A stretch of DNA of 64,000 nucleotides. It comes from Bacteroidales bacterium (lineage in GTDB: Bacteria; Bacteroidota; Bacteroidia; Bacteroidales; UBA932). The position numbers were made by a program, and so were the translations under genes. Positions 23,257-31,156 of the stretch are shown here, in pieces. How positions within the stretch are numbered: position 1 is the stretch's first letter; each line of letters opens with the position of its first letter. Where the stretch lies: positions 1 through 64,000 of the forward strand of contig JAGCVJ010000017.1 of NCBI GenBank assembly GCA_017962375.1, in the 5' to 3' direction. The notes under the pieces are model-generated. The model did not search any database, was not told where the DNA came from, and was given only the letters and a program-made list of their open reading frames with translations.

Positions 23257-24876
23257 CTATTTGTAAAGATAGCGCTTGATGCTCAGCTTAGGAGTCTTCT
23301 CAAAAGGCTTGTCCACCAGTTCCACCCTATTGATTTGGCTGTACTTGGCAAGTGAAATGTTTGCCAGAGTGCAGATGGTTTCAGGAAGGTCTTTCAAAGT
23401 TTCCTCTTCCAGTTCATCCTTGTTGGCAGGATAAACCAGAGCCACGATCTTGCCGTCACGGTCAACCACCACGCTTTCTTCAACATACGGAATGCTGGAG
23501 AGCACGGCCTCTATCTCTTCAGGATAGATATTCTGGCCGGAAGAGCCCAGGATCATAGACTTGATTCTTCCACGGATAAAGATGTTGCCGTCTTTGTCCA
23601 TAATGCCAAGGTCGCCTGTGCGGAACCAGCCGTCTTCCGTGAATGCCTGGGCATTGGCCTCAGGATTCTTGTAGTAGCCAATGGTCAGATTGGCGCCTTT
23701 GGCCTGGATTTCTCCAGGAATATGCTGAGGATCCGGGGAGTCTATCCTGACCTCGTGAACTGGCTTTCCGCAAGATCCCGGAACAAAGTCGGTCCACCAC
23801 TCGTATGCGATGAGAGGACAGGCCTCTGTCATTCCGTAACCCACAGTGTAAGGAAGGCGAATCTGCTTCAGGCAGCGCTCAACCTCAGGCTTGAGAGGGG
23901 CTCCACCCATAATGAAGCAACCTACGTTTCCGCCGAAGGCATCCATAATCTTGTCGCGCACTTTGTTGTATATCAGCCTCCTGACCAAAGGAATGGCAAG
24001 CAGCGTCCTTAACTTTGCAAGAGCCGGCCTGATGGATGAAGCATAAATCTTCTCCATTACCAGAGGAACGGTGATAACCATATAAGGCTTCACTTCTTTC
24101 ATTGCCGCCAGAAGAGTGGTCGGAGACGGAGCCTTTCCCAAGAAATACATTGTAACACCATCCACGTTAGGATGAATGAACTCAATGGCAAGGCCGTACA
24201 TGTGCGCCATCGGCAGCATGGAAACCATCGTCTGGCCCGGAGTGTTCGGGAAATGGGCGTTTGAGAACTCGTCTGTGTCGCTCATTGCCCCGTAAGTGAG
24301 CATAACGCCCTTAGGGTCTCCGGAAGTGCCGGACGTATAGTTGATTATGGAAAGAGTGTCAAAGTTGTCAGTAGGATAAACTACGTTTTCAGGCTTGAAT
24401 CCATCCGGGTATTTTTCGCTCAGAAGCTTCTCCTTTTGCTCCCAGGCAGAGGTGTAACCCTCGTCTCTGGACCACAGGAGAGAGAAGTCTCCCACGTTCA
24501 CGGCAGCCTTCAGAAGCGGCATTGCCTCAGGATCCAGCTTACTCCAGATATCGGTATCGGTGAAAAGAAAGATGCTTTCAGAATGATTTACAAGTCTTGC
24601 AACACTGTCCGGATGGAAGTCGGCAAGAAGAGGAACCACAACAGCCTCGTAAGTGTTGACGGCATAGAAAGAAATAGCCCAATGGGCTGAATTCCTTGCA
24701 CATATTGAAATGCGGTCGCCTTTCTGAATGCCTGCCTTCTCAAAGAAAAGATGCAGGGTTTCTACATAAGTGGCCAGCTGGCCGTATGTATAAGACTTTC
24801 CTCCGTAATCAGCCAGAGCCGCCAAATCCCAATGATTGTGAATTGTCTCCTCCAGCGTTTTCAGGTAATGTTTCAT
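23257..24876 (-). CDS. Long-chain fatty acid-CoA ligase (AMP-binding)
   Basis: 539 residues from the ATG at 24876 (MKHYLKTLEETIHNHW); the frame to 24936 is leader. Motifs: YTSGTSGDPKGVM (ATP P-loop), VGYGMTEACPL, DGWFRTGDLG, IRGRIKSMI and the C-terminal KLSIKRYLYK with the adenylation Lys. Activates fatty acids with ATP and CoA for lipid synthesis, at the membrane. It is divergent from the LOG protein, with a TATTTTTG box at 24912-24919. Confidence 0.94.
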   Translation of the reverse strand: MKHYLKTLEETIHNHWDLAALADYGGKSYTYGQLATYVETLHLFFEKAGIQKGDRISICARNSAHWAISFYAVNTYEAVVVPLLADFHPDSVARLVNHSESIFLFTDTDIWSKLDPEAMPLLKAAVNVGDFSLLWSRDEGYTSAWEQKEKLLSEKYPDGFKPENVVYPTDNFDTLSIINYTSGTSGDPKGVMLTYGAMSDTDEFSNAHFPNTPGQTMVSMLPMAHMYGLAIEFIHPNVDGVTMYFLGKAPSPTTLLAAMKEVKPYMVITVPLVMEKIYASSIRPALAKLRTLLAIPLVRRLIYNKVRDKIMDAFGGNVGCFIMGGAPLKPEVERCLKQIRLPYTVGYGMTEACPLIAYEWWTDFVPGSCGKPVHEVRIDSPDPQHIPGEIQAKGANLTIGYYKNPEANAQAFTEDGWFRTGDLGIMDKDGNIFIRGRIKSMILGSSGQNIYPEEIEAVLSSIPYVEESVVVDRDGKIVALVYPANKDELEEETLKDLPETICTLANISLAKYSQINRVELVDKPFEKTPKLSIKRYLYK

Positions 24877-24911
24877 CGGTAACAGGTTACAGGTTTTAGT
24901 ATAGTATTGCG

Positions 24912-24919
24912 CAAAAATA
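24912..24919 (-). promoter_or_regulatory. -7 box TATTTTTG for the acyl-CoA ligase
   Basis: Matches TAnnTTTG, 35 nt upstream of the ATG at 24876. The divergent LOG gene has a near-match TATCTTTA at 24921-24928, so the two -7 elements almost touch. Confidence 0.45.
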
Positions 24920-24953
24920 GTATCTTTATGCAACAAAACAAAAGATTTCGGTT

Positions 24954-25910
24954 ATGCGCACCCTTGATTTCAACAAGATTCACACCCTGCAAAACTACAT
25001 TGAGGAGGTTCCTTTCGAGGTAATCCGCCGTTCTCTATACGATGCAGAAGAGCTGTATGAAGGATTTGATCCGGATGACGACAAGACTCAGGACACTTGC
25101 TGTGACGCCCTGATTTACAAGCATTACCTAGAAAAAGGCAAGCAGCCGGAAGACATCTGGGAATCTTTGTGCCGCTCCATCCATGACCACGATATGCATA
25201 TCAACCTGAAGAACTTCTTCAAAGACCACGACTCCAGAAAATGCATAGGAATCATGGGCGGGCACGCCAACTCCAGAAAAGACGAGATGTTCCGGGAAGT
25301 GGTGCTTCTGAGCAAGAAGCTCACCGAAAAAGGCTTTGTGATGCTTTCCGGAGGAGGCCCGGGGGCTATGGAGGCCACACACCTTGGAGCCTGGATGGCC
25401 GGAAGAAGAGTAAAAGACGTGGATGACGCGCTTCAGATACTTTCTGTTGCCCCTACTTTCAGAGACAAAGGCTGGCTTTCCTCAGCGATGAAAGTGAAGG
25501 CCAAATACCCTCAGAAAAAGTACCACAGCCTGGCCATCCCTACCTGGCTCTACGGCCACGAGCCTTCAACCCCGTTTGCCACTCACATAGCCAAGTTCTT
25601 TGAAAACAGCATCAGGGAAGACAGCATACTCACCTACGCTTTCGGCGGAATCGTATATACTCCGGGCAGCGCAGGAACCATGCAGGAAATCTTCCAGGAC
25701 GCCGTCCAGAACCACTATCTTTCCTACGGCTTTGCCAGCCCTATGATTTTTATGGGAAAGGATTTCTGGACAAAGGAAATGCCAGCCTATCCGCTTCTGG
25801 AAGAGCTTGTTGCAAGGGGCAAATACAAGAACATGATAATGGCCCTTACAGACAGCATCAAGGAAGTTGTGGACAAGCTGACAGAATTCCAGCAGAACTT
25901 CAAGCAATAG
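24954..25910 (+). CDS. LOG-family / TIGR00730-like Rossmann nucleosidase
   Basis: 318 residues. IGIMGGHANSRKDEMFREVV is the Rossmann loop; LSGGGPGAMEATHLGAW and TPGSAGTMQEIFQDA are the two signature motifs (GGGxGxME and PGGxGTxxE-like), for hydrolysing nucleoside 5'-monophosphates at the N-glycosidic bond. The N-terminal ~90 residues extend beyond the small LOG proteins, as in PpnN-like members. Cytoplasmic. Divergent from the acyl-CoA ligase; ends 1 nt before the convergent DUF4252 gene. Confidence 0.88.
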   Translation: MRTLDFNKIHTLQNYIEEVPFEVIRRSLYDAEELYEGFDPDDDKTQDTCCDALIYKHYLEKGKQPEDIWESLCRSIHDHDMHINLKNFFKDHDSRKCIGIMGGHANSRKDEMFREVVLLSKKLTEKGFVMLSGGGPGAMEATHLGAWMAGRRVKDVDDALQILSVAPTFRDKGWLSSAMKVKAKYPQKKYHSLAIPTWLYGHEPSTPFATHIAKFFENSIREDSILTYAFGGIVYTPGSAGTMQEIFQDAVQNHYLSYGFASPMIFMGKDFWTKEMPAYPLLEELVARGKYKNMIMALTDSIKEVVDKLTEFQQNFKQ

Positions 25911-25911
25911 C

Positions 25912-26400
25912 CTATTTCATCTGCTCGGCGAGGACTTTTTCAAGATCCTGACGGTTAATGTTGCCGTCGATGCAGATAAAAGTGGTCTCTTCCTGGTCAA
26001 TGGCGTACATCACGAAACTGTTCACGGTCTTCCGGTCTCCCACCGTGTACATCTTCATTGTCTGCCCGTTATCCTTTGCTTCCATCAGAAGCTCGTATTT
26101 CTTGGACGAGACAAACTTCTTCACGTCATTTGCCAGTGCTTCCCTTATGGCAGGATTCTCGCTGCTGAGGATGTACATCCCGGTAAGGGTCCTGACCACT
26201 GGAGCCAGGTCTACGGTTCCGTCCTCCACATCTGCCTTTATTTCAGGGAGTTTCCCGATAAGGCGGAACATTGCCGGAGAAATGTAGACGGCACTCACGC
26301 CATCGTTGTCAGAATACTTCTCATAGATGTTCCTTCCTGTCTGTGCGAAGGAGGTGATTGTTACAAGCAGCAGTGCTGCAACTGTCAATATGCGTTTCAT
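25912..26400 (-). CDS. DUF4252-like exported protein
   Basis: 162 residues with a signal peptide (ILTVAALLLVTITSFAQ). The pattern YSDNDGVSAVYISPAMFRLI and the LYPIRLT-like core (SSKKYELLMEAKDNGQTMKMY) fit DUF4252 as found beside Bacteroidetes ECF sigma factors. It overlaps the anti-sigma-like gene by 4 nt. A related protein opens the operon at 27286-27795, so the sigma and anti-sigma pair is flanked by two DUF4252 genes. Function unknown. Confidence 0.82.
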   Translation of the reverse strand: MKRILTVAALLLVTITSFAQTGRNIYEKYSDNDGVSAVYISPAMFRLIGKLPEIKADVEDGTVDLAPVVRTLTGMYILSSENPAIREALANDVKKFVSSKKYELLMEAKDNGQTMKMYTVGDRKTVNSFVMYAIDQEETTFICIDGNINRQDLEKVLAEQMK

Positions 26401-26810
26401 TTTTCGTTGATTTTTCTGATTATTTCAATTGGTTTTTCCATTTTACTGGCTGCCTTGGCAGTCTTGTCAGCAGCCTTGGACATTTCGCCTGAAATACGGC
26501 TGAATGCCTTTTCCACTTCCGCATAAGCGAGATAAGGATCGTCGAAAGTGTCCTTGAGCTCCCCGTCTTTGGACGGAAGCAGAACAAATGCGGCAATAAC
26601 CGCGGCGGCAGCCATGCTAAGTCCGGCTATCCGTCTGGACCTTGGAGACAGAACACCAGCCTCCCTGTGGATTTCCTCTGAAACAGCCTGGGCTGACAGC
26701 ATTTCCTCCAGAGTTTCCCTAAGGCCCTGAGGAACCGGCACAGATTCATCCATAGCTATCTTTTCCAGCTCATCGTCTGCCATCATCTCTATGTCTTCTG
26801 TTTTTTTCAT
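26397..26810 (-). CDS. Probable anti-sigma factor (single membrane helix)
   Basis: 137 residues: acidic N-terminal ~60 residues, one membrane helix near 62-78 (GLSMAAAAVIAAFVLLP), then a helical tail rich in Lys and Ala (KAADKTAKAASKMEKP). This layout and the 4-nt overlap with the sigma factor gene fit an anti-sigma factor that holds the sigma factor at the inner membrane. No standard zinc-binding anti-sigma motif is seen. Role inferred from position. Confidence 0.72.
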   Translation of the reverse strand: MKKTEDIEMMADDELEKIAMDESVPVPQGLRETLEEMLSAQAVSEEIHREAGVLSPRSRRIAGLSMAAAAVIAAFVLLPSKDGELKDTFDDPYLAYAEVEKAFSRISGEMSKAADKTAKAASKMEKPIEIIRKINEK

Positions 26811-27286
26811 ATCCTGTTCTTCAACGATTTTCTTGCTTTCGAAAGCATTACTCTTATTGTCAGATAATTAAGCTTTGTAATCTCCGCAATCTGGGAGTAG
26901 GATTTCCCTTCTACAAGGCGGAGCCTGAGAATCTGCCCCTGCCTTTCAGGAAGAGACTTGATGGCGGCGAGAACTTTCTGGAGCCTCTCCCTGGAATCAA
27001 TCCTCTCGTCCTGCGGACGGTCATCCTCAACTTCCGGGACCGTTTCGGTCAGCACAGTCTTCCGTGCGATGCGGATCCGGTCTATGCAGATGTTTTTCAG
27101 AAGCCTTATGCTGTAGGCCTGCGGATTGAGGACATTGTCCAGGAAATCCTTGCCCTTCCACAGTTTCAGGTACAGTTCCTGAAGAGCGTCCTGGGCATCG
27201 GCCTCATTTTCCAGGATGTAGTATGCCACCCTGTAAAGCCTCTGGTACAAAGACAGATAATCCTCTTTAAAACGGACAGCATCCAT
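26807..27286 (-). CDS. ECF-type RNA polymerase sigma factor
   Basis: 159 residues. Sigma-2 region: YRVAYYILENEADAQDALQE and LNPQAYSIRLLKNICID; sigma-4 region: LPERQGQILRLRLVEGKSYS then EITKLNYLTIRVMLSKARKS (HTH). Starts at the last base of the upstream DUF4252 stop (27286). Part of DUF4252 - sigma - anti-sigma - DUF4252. A candidate autoregulated promoter is at 27841-27868. Confidence 0.92.
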   Translation of the reverse strand: MDAVRFKEDYLSLYQRLYRVAYYILENEADAQDALQELYLKLWKGKDFLDNVLNPQAYSIRLLKNICIDRIRIARKTVLTETVPEVEDDRPQDERIDSRERLQKVLAAIKSLPERQGQILRLRLVEGKSYSQIAEITKLNYLTIRVMLSKARKSLKNRI

Positions 27287-27795
27287 TATTTTGCCGCTAT
27301 CTTTGCAATGTCATCCATACTGAAAGTGCCGCTCAGGAACACAAACGCCCCATCCTTGGGCGCAAAGATCGCGACATCGCTGACGGTACCCCTCTTTTCA
27401 TCCACGGAGCCGTAAATCCTCAAATTCTCGCCTTCATCTTTAACCTCCATAAACAGTTCAGCATCCTTTAGCGCGCTCTCCAGACGGGAACTGATCTGAG
27501 CCTTGAGAGATGGGTCGCTGTCTTCATACGACATAACGGATATGCCCTTGAGGCCTTTCATCATCATAAGAGCCTCTTTTGTATCCTTGTCATTTCCGTC
27601 GGCAACCCTCATAACGCCTTTAAGGAGAGAAGTTCCAAGCCAGCCAAGGTCAATGACCTCAACTCCGGTCTTGTTCTTGTACTGAGAAATAACGGAAGTC
27701 ACCTTCCTCTTTGACACTTTTCCGCCCGGAACTTCCGCCAGACATACTACCGGCAGCATAATCACCGCCACTATTATCAATAACTTTTTCATCAC
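27286..27795 (-). CDS. DUF4252-like exported protein
   Basis: 169 residues with a signal peptide (LLIIVAVIMLPVVCLAE). MMKGLKGISVMSYEDSD, ELFMEVKDEGENLRIYGSVD and LSGTFSMDDIAKIA match DUF4252. First gene of the sigma operon, so probably induced by that sigma factor; the leader carries two small hairpins. Function unknown; an envelope-stress sensor or effector role is possible. Confidence 0.82.
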   Translation of the reverse strand: MMKKLLIIVAVIMLPVVCLAEVPGGKVSKRKVTSVISQYKNKTGVEVIDLGWLGTSLLKGVMRVADGNDKDTKEALMMMKGLKGISVMSYEDSDPSLKAQISSRLESALKDAELFMEVKDEGENLRIYGSVDEKRGTVSDVAIFAPKDGAFVFLSGTFSMDDIAKIAAK

Positions 27796-27840
27796 TACTT
27801 AAATTTAACAGGAAGGGTGCGCGCAACCCTGTCCGATATA

Positions 27841-27868
27841 TAGACGGACAGAAAAGAAAAATGTTATC
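27841..27868 (-). promoter_or_regulatory. Candidate ECF-type promoter (GATAAC-N16-CGTCTA)
   Basis: GATAAC and CGTCTA are separated by 16 nt, the spacing of ECF -35/-10 pairs, immediately upstream of the sigma operon. It lacks a TAnnTTTG box. An inverted repeat TGTCCG/CGGACA (27830-27850) overlaps the -10 and start-site region, and a second hairpin AGGGT/ACCCT (27814-27830) lies in the leader. Confidence 0.45.
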
Positions 27869-27882
27869 GCCTGTTGCAAAAA

Positions 27883-28818
27883 TTATTTCACTCTGAGCTT
27901 GCGGCCGGCTCTGAGAGTGGTCTTCTTGGTAATGCCGTTCAGCTGGCAAAGCTTGTCTATGGTGGTCTTGTAGCGCTTGGCTATGCCATATAGAGTATCG
28001 CCTGCCTTGATGGTATGATACTTGGCCCCGGACTGGCTTCTAGGCTCTTCTGCCGGCTGCTTTACAGCTGAAGGCTGGTTGGCCTCGGTGAGTACCGGAA
28101 TCATGCTGCCCTCATTGCTTACTGTGCGCCAATGGCCGTTGCCGTCCAGAATAACGGTGACGGAGGAATCAGGCTTTGTCAACCTGCCGCTCTCGTCAAG
28201 ATAGAACCATCTTCCGCCTTCAAGCAGAACAACCTGCCTGTCCTGAGCAGATGCCTGAACATACACAGTATCCTGGAAATCAGACTCTGCAGGGGTTGCC
28301 GTCTCCGGCGATGGGATTATATCGGGGATGATTCTCCTGGCTCCCAGAAAACGTTCCCTGTAATAGGTTTCGCTGTAATTGGATATGGTAATACCTTTCT
28401 TGGTAGAGGCGTGGATGAACCTGAAATCCCTTCCAGTGCTGTCCACCAGTTCGATGAATATGCCCGCATGGCCTATGGTTCGTTTGCTGTGGCGAGAGCC
28501 GAAAATCAGGATGTCGCCTTTCTGGAGATTGCGGAAACTGCCCTCGATAGCCCTGCCGTCTCTGGCCTGGTCCTTGGAGCTTCTGGAGAGCTTGTAGCCG
28601 AACTTGGCGTACACATAGCCGGTAAAGCCGGTGCAGTCAAACTTGTTAGGCCCGGTAGCACCGTATTTGTATTTCACTCCCAGATGCCTGTAGGCCTCCT
28701 CGATAATCTTGTCCGCCAGTTCAGACGTGGTCATGTAAAGGCTGTCGTGATGCACGTCCTGTGCATAAATCGCTGAAGAAAAGATGGATAGAACTAGTAT
28801 ATATAATAATCTCTTCAT
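27883..28818 (-). CDS. Exported NlpC/P60 peptidoglycan hydrolase with LysM domain
   Basis: 311 residues from the ATG at 28818 (an in-frame GTG at 28824 overlaps the upstream stop). Signal peptide LLYILVLSIFSSAIYAQ; NlpC/P60 domain with Cys in NKFDCTGFTGYVY, His in TIGHAGIFIELV and the polar third residue in FIHASTKKG; the C-terminal LysM (YHTIKAGDTLYGIAKRY to RAGRKLRVK) binds peptidoglycan. Cleaves stem peptides in the wall. Follows the beta-propeller gene by 2 nt. Confidence 0.92.
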   Translation of the reverse strand: MKRLLYILVLSIFSSAIYAQDVHHDSLYMTTSELADKIIEEAYRHLGVKYKYGATGPNKFDCTGFTGYVYAKFGYKLSRSSKDQARDGRAIEGSFRNLQKGDILIFGSRHSKRTIGHAGIFIELVDSTGRDFRFIHASTKKGITISNYSETYYRERFLGARRIIPDIIPSPETATPAESDFQDTVYVQASAQDRQVVLLEGGRWFYLDESGRLTKPDSSVTVILDGNGHWRTVSNEGSMIPVLTEANQPSAVKQPAEEPRSQSGAKYHTIKAGDTLYGIAKRYKTTIDKLCQLNGITKKTTLRAGRKLRVK

Positions 28819-28820
28819 AA

Positions 28821-30125
28821 TCACTTGTATTCTACTTCAAATATGTCAACCGCGTTGCCGCCTCCGTTTGCCCTGCCCTGGGATGTGGTGAAAAGGTATT
28901 TGCCGTCGTCGGAAATGTCCAGGCCAACAGGATAGGAGTCGGCTTGAAGAGTGCCCAGCAGCTTCATTGCAACCGCATCCACTATAGAGAGGCAGCTGCT
29001 TGAATTGCAAGCCACAAATATGAAGTCTCCCTTAGGAGATATGTTGATGGTTCTGGCACCGGCAGGCACCTTGCAGCTCTGCCAGCCGTCAACCGTAGCT
29101 GTCTTTGTCTTTGCTCCGTCCAGGGTGCGCACCTTTGAAAGGAAGGTTTCCATAGGCATCCTCAGTATGATTCCGAACTTGTTGATGCTGGCGTACAGAA
29201 CCCCGTCTTTAATGAGCAGATGCCTCAGGTTTGAGAGGTTTCCAGTGGCCCTGCCCAGATACTTCATGTTCTCAAGGTCTATTACGGCAATTCCGCCGCT
29301 TCCGCCCATGCAGCTCACCAGCAGCACCTTGCCGTCTTCGGAAAAGACTGTGCCCCTGAGGCAGTAGCCGCTGTTCACGTCACGGTCCACCTTGCGGGTC
29401 TGGCTGAAATTCAGGTTCAGCTTGTAGTCAACAACTACGCAAGAGACATACTTCCAGGCTTCAGGATTCTGGGAAGAAATGTCCATTATACCAACGGTAT
29501 TGTCGCCCCAGTGGGTTACGGCCAGATATTTCCCGTCCGGAGAAGTGGCCACCATCTTAGGCAGCGGCCCGGTCTCGAAAAGGCGTATTATGCTGTCTTT
29601 CTGGGTGTCTATCACTGCCATAGCAGACGGTTCCTGGGCGTTCAGGTCATAGCTTCTCCTGTAATAAGGAATCCAGAGGTATCTTCCGCGATGGGAGAAT
29701 GTGCTCTCCACCGGCTTTCCGGTAAAGGAGTCCGGGGTTTTATATTCGTGGCGGAAGGAGTAAAGGCCGCTGGATGGAGCCCAGAGACTCTTGTGAGCTG
29801 AAGTGAATGTATGGTCTATTACCTTGATTTTCTTGCCTGTAGCAAAATCATACACTACCGTCTTTCCTCCCTCCAGGGAGTTTACATAGTATTTGGTTCC
29901 GTTGGGATGGATGTTCACCGACTTTGGAGACAGAATGTCTGTATCCAGAGTTGCCGTATCGCGATAGTTGAACTGCTGCTTCCTGTTTACAAAAGTGACC
30001 TTGATCCTGTCGTTTGAAAATGAAGCGCCTATCTTAGGGTGCACAATGCCCTGCGAAAAAGCCATCTCCGCTGACAGGATTACTGAAACCGCAATGGTGG
30101 TAAAGTATGACAATAATTTCCTCAT
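28821..30125 (-). CDS. Exported YncE-like beta-propeller protein
   Basis: 434 residues with a signal peptide (TTIAVSVILSAEMAFSQ). Repeats of the YncE/YVTN type: DILSPKSVNIHPNGTKYYVN, VATSPDGKYLAVTHWGDNTV, GTVFSEDGKVLLVSCMGG and GLDISDDGKYLFTTSQGRA form a probable 7-blade propeller. Ligand unknown; periplasmic or surface. Cotranscribed with the NlpC/P60 gene. A TAAATTTG box is at 30150-30157. Confidence 0.87.
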   Translation of the reverse strand: MRKLLSYFTTIAVSVILSAEMAFSQGIVHPKIGASFSNDRIKVTFVNRKQQFNYRDTATLDTDILSPKSVNIHPNGTKYYVNSLEGGKTVVYDFATGKKIKVIDHTFTSAHKSLWAPSSGLYSFRHEYKTPDSFTGKPVESTFSHRGRYLWIPYYRRSYDLNAQEPSAMAVIDTQKDSIIRLFETGPLPKMVATSPDGKYLAVTHWGDNTVGIMDISSQNPEAWKYVSCVVVDYKLNLNFSQTRKVDRDVNSGYCLRGTVFSEDGKVLLVSCMGGSGGIAVIDLENMKYLGRATGNLSNLRHLLIKDGVLYASINKFGIILRMPMETFLSKVRTLDGAKTKTATVDGWQSCKVPAGARTINISPKGDFIFVACNSSSCLSIVDAVAMKLLGTLQADSYPVGLDISDDGKYLFTTSQGRANGGGNAVDIFEVEYK

Positions 30126-30149
30126 ATTGGCCCGCCGGTTTTAAAGATT

Positions 30150-30157
30150 CAAATTTA
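30150..30157 (-). promoter_or_regulatory. -7 box TAAATTTG for the propeller-NlpC operon
   Basis: Perfect TAnnTTTG, 24 nt upstream of the ATG at 30125. Confidence 0.5.
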
Positions 30158-30170
30158 GAAAATATTCTCT

Positions 30171-30178
30171 TATATTTG
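30171..30178 (+). promoter_or_regulatory. -7 box TATATTTG for the DMT transporter
   Basis: Perfect TAnnTTTG, 27 nt upstream of the ATG at 30206. Its presence rejects the longer 30107 start. Confidence 0.5.
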
Positions 30179-30205
30179 ACGATTGGAAATCCGTATCGCT
30201 GCGCC

Positions 30206-31156
30206 ATGGAACATCTGGGAGAGCTTCTGAGCCTGTTTGTAGCCGTCCTGTGGACCGCTACCGCCTTGTTTGCCGATGTGGCAAGCCACAGGCTGGGAGC
30301 AATGACTGTCAACATAATAAGGCTTACCCTGGCCACTGTTTTCATCGCGATTACCCTTATGTTCACCATTGGAGCCCCCTATCCGATCTATGCAGGACGA
30401 GAGGCCTGGTTCTGGCTGGGGCTTTCCGCTCTGGTGGGCTACACCTTCGGCGACTTCTGCCTTTTCAACTCCTATCTGGTAATGGGCGCCCGCTTCGGCC
30501 AGCTGTTCATGACATTGGCTCCACCGGCTGCTGCCATTGCCGGATGGCTGCTGCTAGGAGAAAAGATGGAAGGCAAGTCGTGGCTGGCTATGGCGGTAAC
30601 CCTCAGCGGCATTGCCATATCCATTCTCAGCCGCTCCACAGGAGAAACCACAAAAGAGAAAAAACTGGAATTCACCGTGCCCGTAAAGGGAATCCTGCTG
30701 GGGCTTGGAGCAGGCATCGGCCAGGGTGTAGGTCTGGTTTTGAGCAAGATAGGAATGGGCCACTATAGCCAGGATATACCTTCAGACGCTCCCCAGATGA
30801 TGGGCAATATGATGCCTTTTGCCGCCACCATGATGAGAGCAATGGTGGGAGCCTTGGGATTCATCGCGATAATGGCTATGCAGAAAAACCTCCGAAAACT
30901 GATCCAGGCTCCAAAAGACAGGAAGGGATTCGCCTTTGCAATGCTCACCACTTTCTTCGGTCCGTTCCTTGGAGTGGGATTCTCGCTGATGGCCGTACAG
31001 TACACCAATGCCGGAATTGCACAGACTCTGATGGCTCTTACGCCGGTTCTGATCATACTTCCTTACTGCCTGATCTACAAGCAGAAAGTAAAATTCAGGG
31101 AAATTGTGGGAGTAACCCTCTCCATGGCAGGAGTGGCTATGTTCTTCCTGCTATAG
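30206..31156 (+). CDS. EamA/DMT-superfamily transporter
   Basis: 316 residues from the ATG at 30206 with about ten membrane helices in two EamA repeats; the first repeat ends with GWLLLGEKMEGKSWLAMAVT, the second with LIYKQKVKFREIVGVTLSM, both typical of DMT exporters. Likely exports a small metabolite; substrate unknown. Convergent with the UvrA-like gene, overlapping by 6 nt. Confidence 0.88.
   Translation: MEHLGELLSLFVAVLWTATALFADVASHRLGAMTVNIIRLTLATVFIAITLMFTIGAPYPIYAGREAWFWLGLSALVGYTFGDFCLFNSYLVMGARFGQLFMTLAPPAAAIAGWLLLGEKMEGKSWLAMAVTLSGIAISILSRSTGETTKEKKLEFTVPVKGILLGLGAGIGQGVGLVLSKIGMGHYSQDIPSDAPQMMGNMMPFAATMMRAMVGALGFIAIMAMQKNLRKLIQAPKDRKGFAFAMLTTFFGPFLGVGFSLMAVQYTNAGIAQTLMALTPVLIILPYCLIYKQKVKFREIVGVTLSMAGVAMFFLL

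Noticed and set aside
23255-23274. Hairpin CGCTAT/ATAGCG at the end of the acyl-CoA ligase gene
   Set aside because: A short 6-bp stem within coding sequence and without a T-run; not convincing as a terminator.
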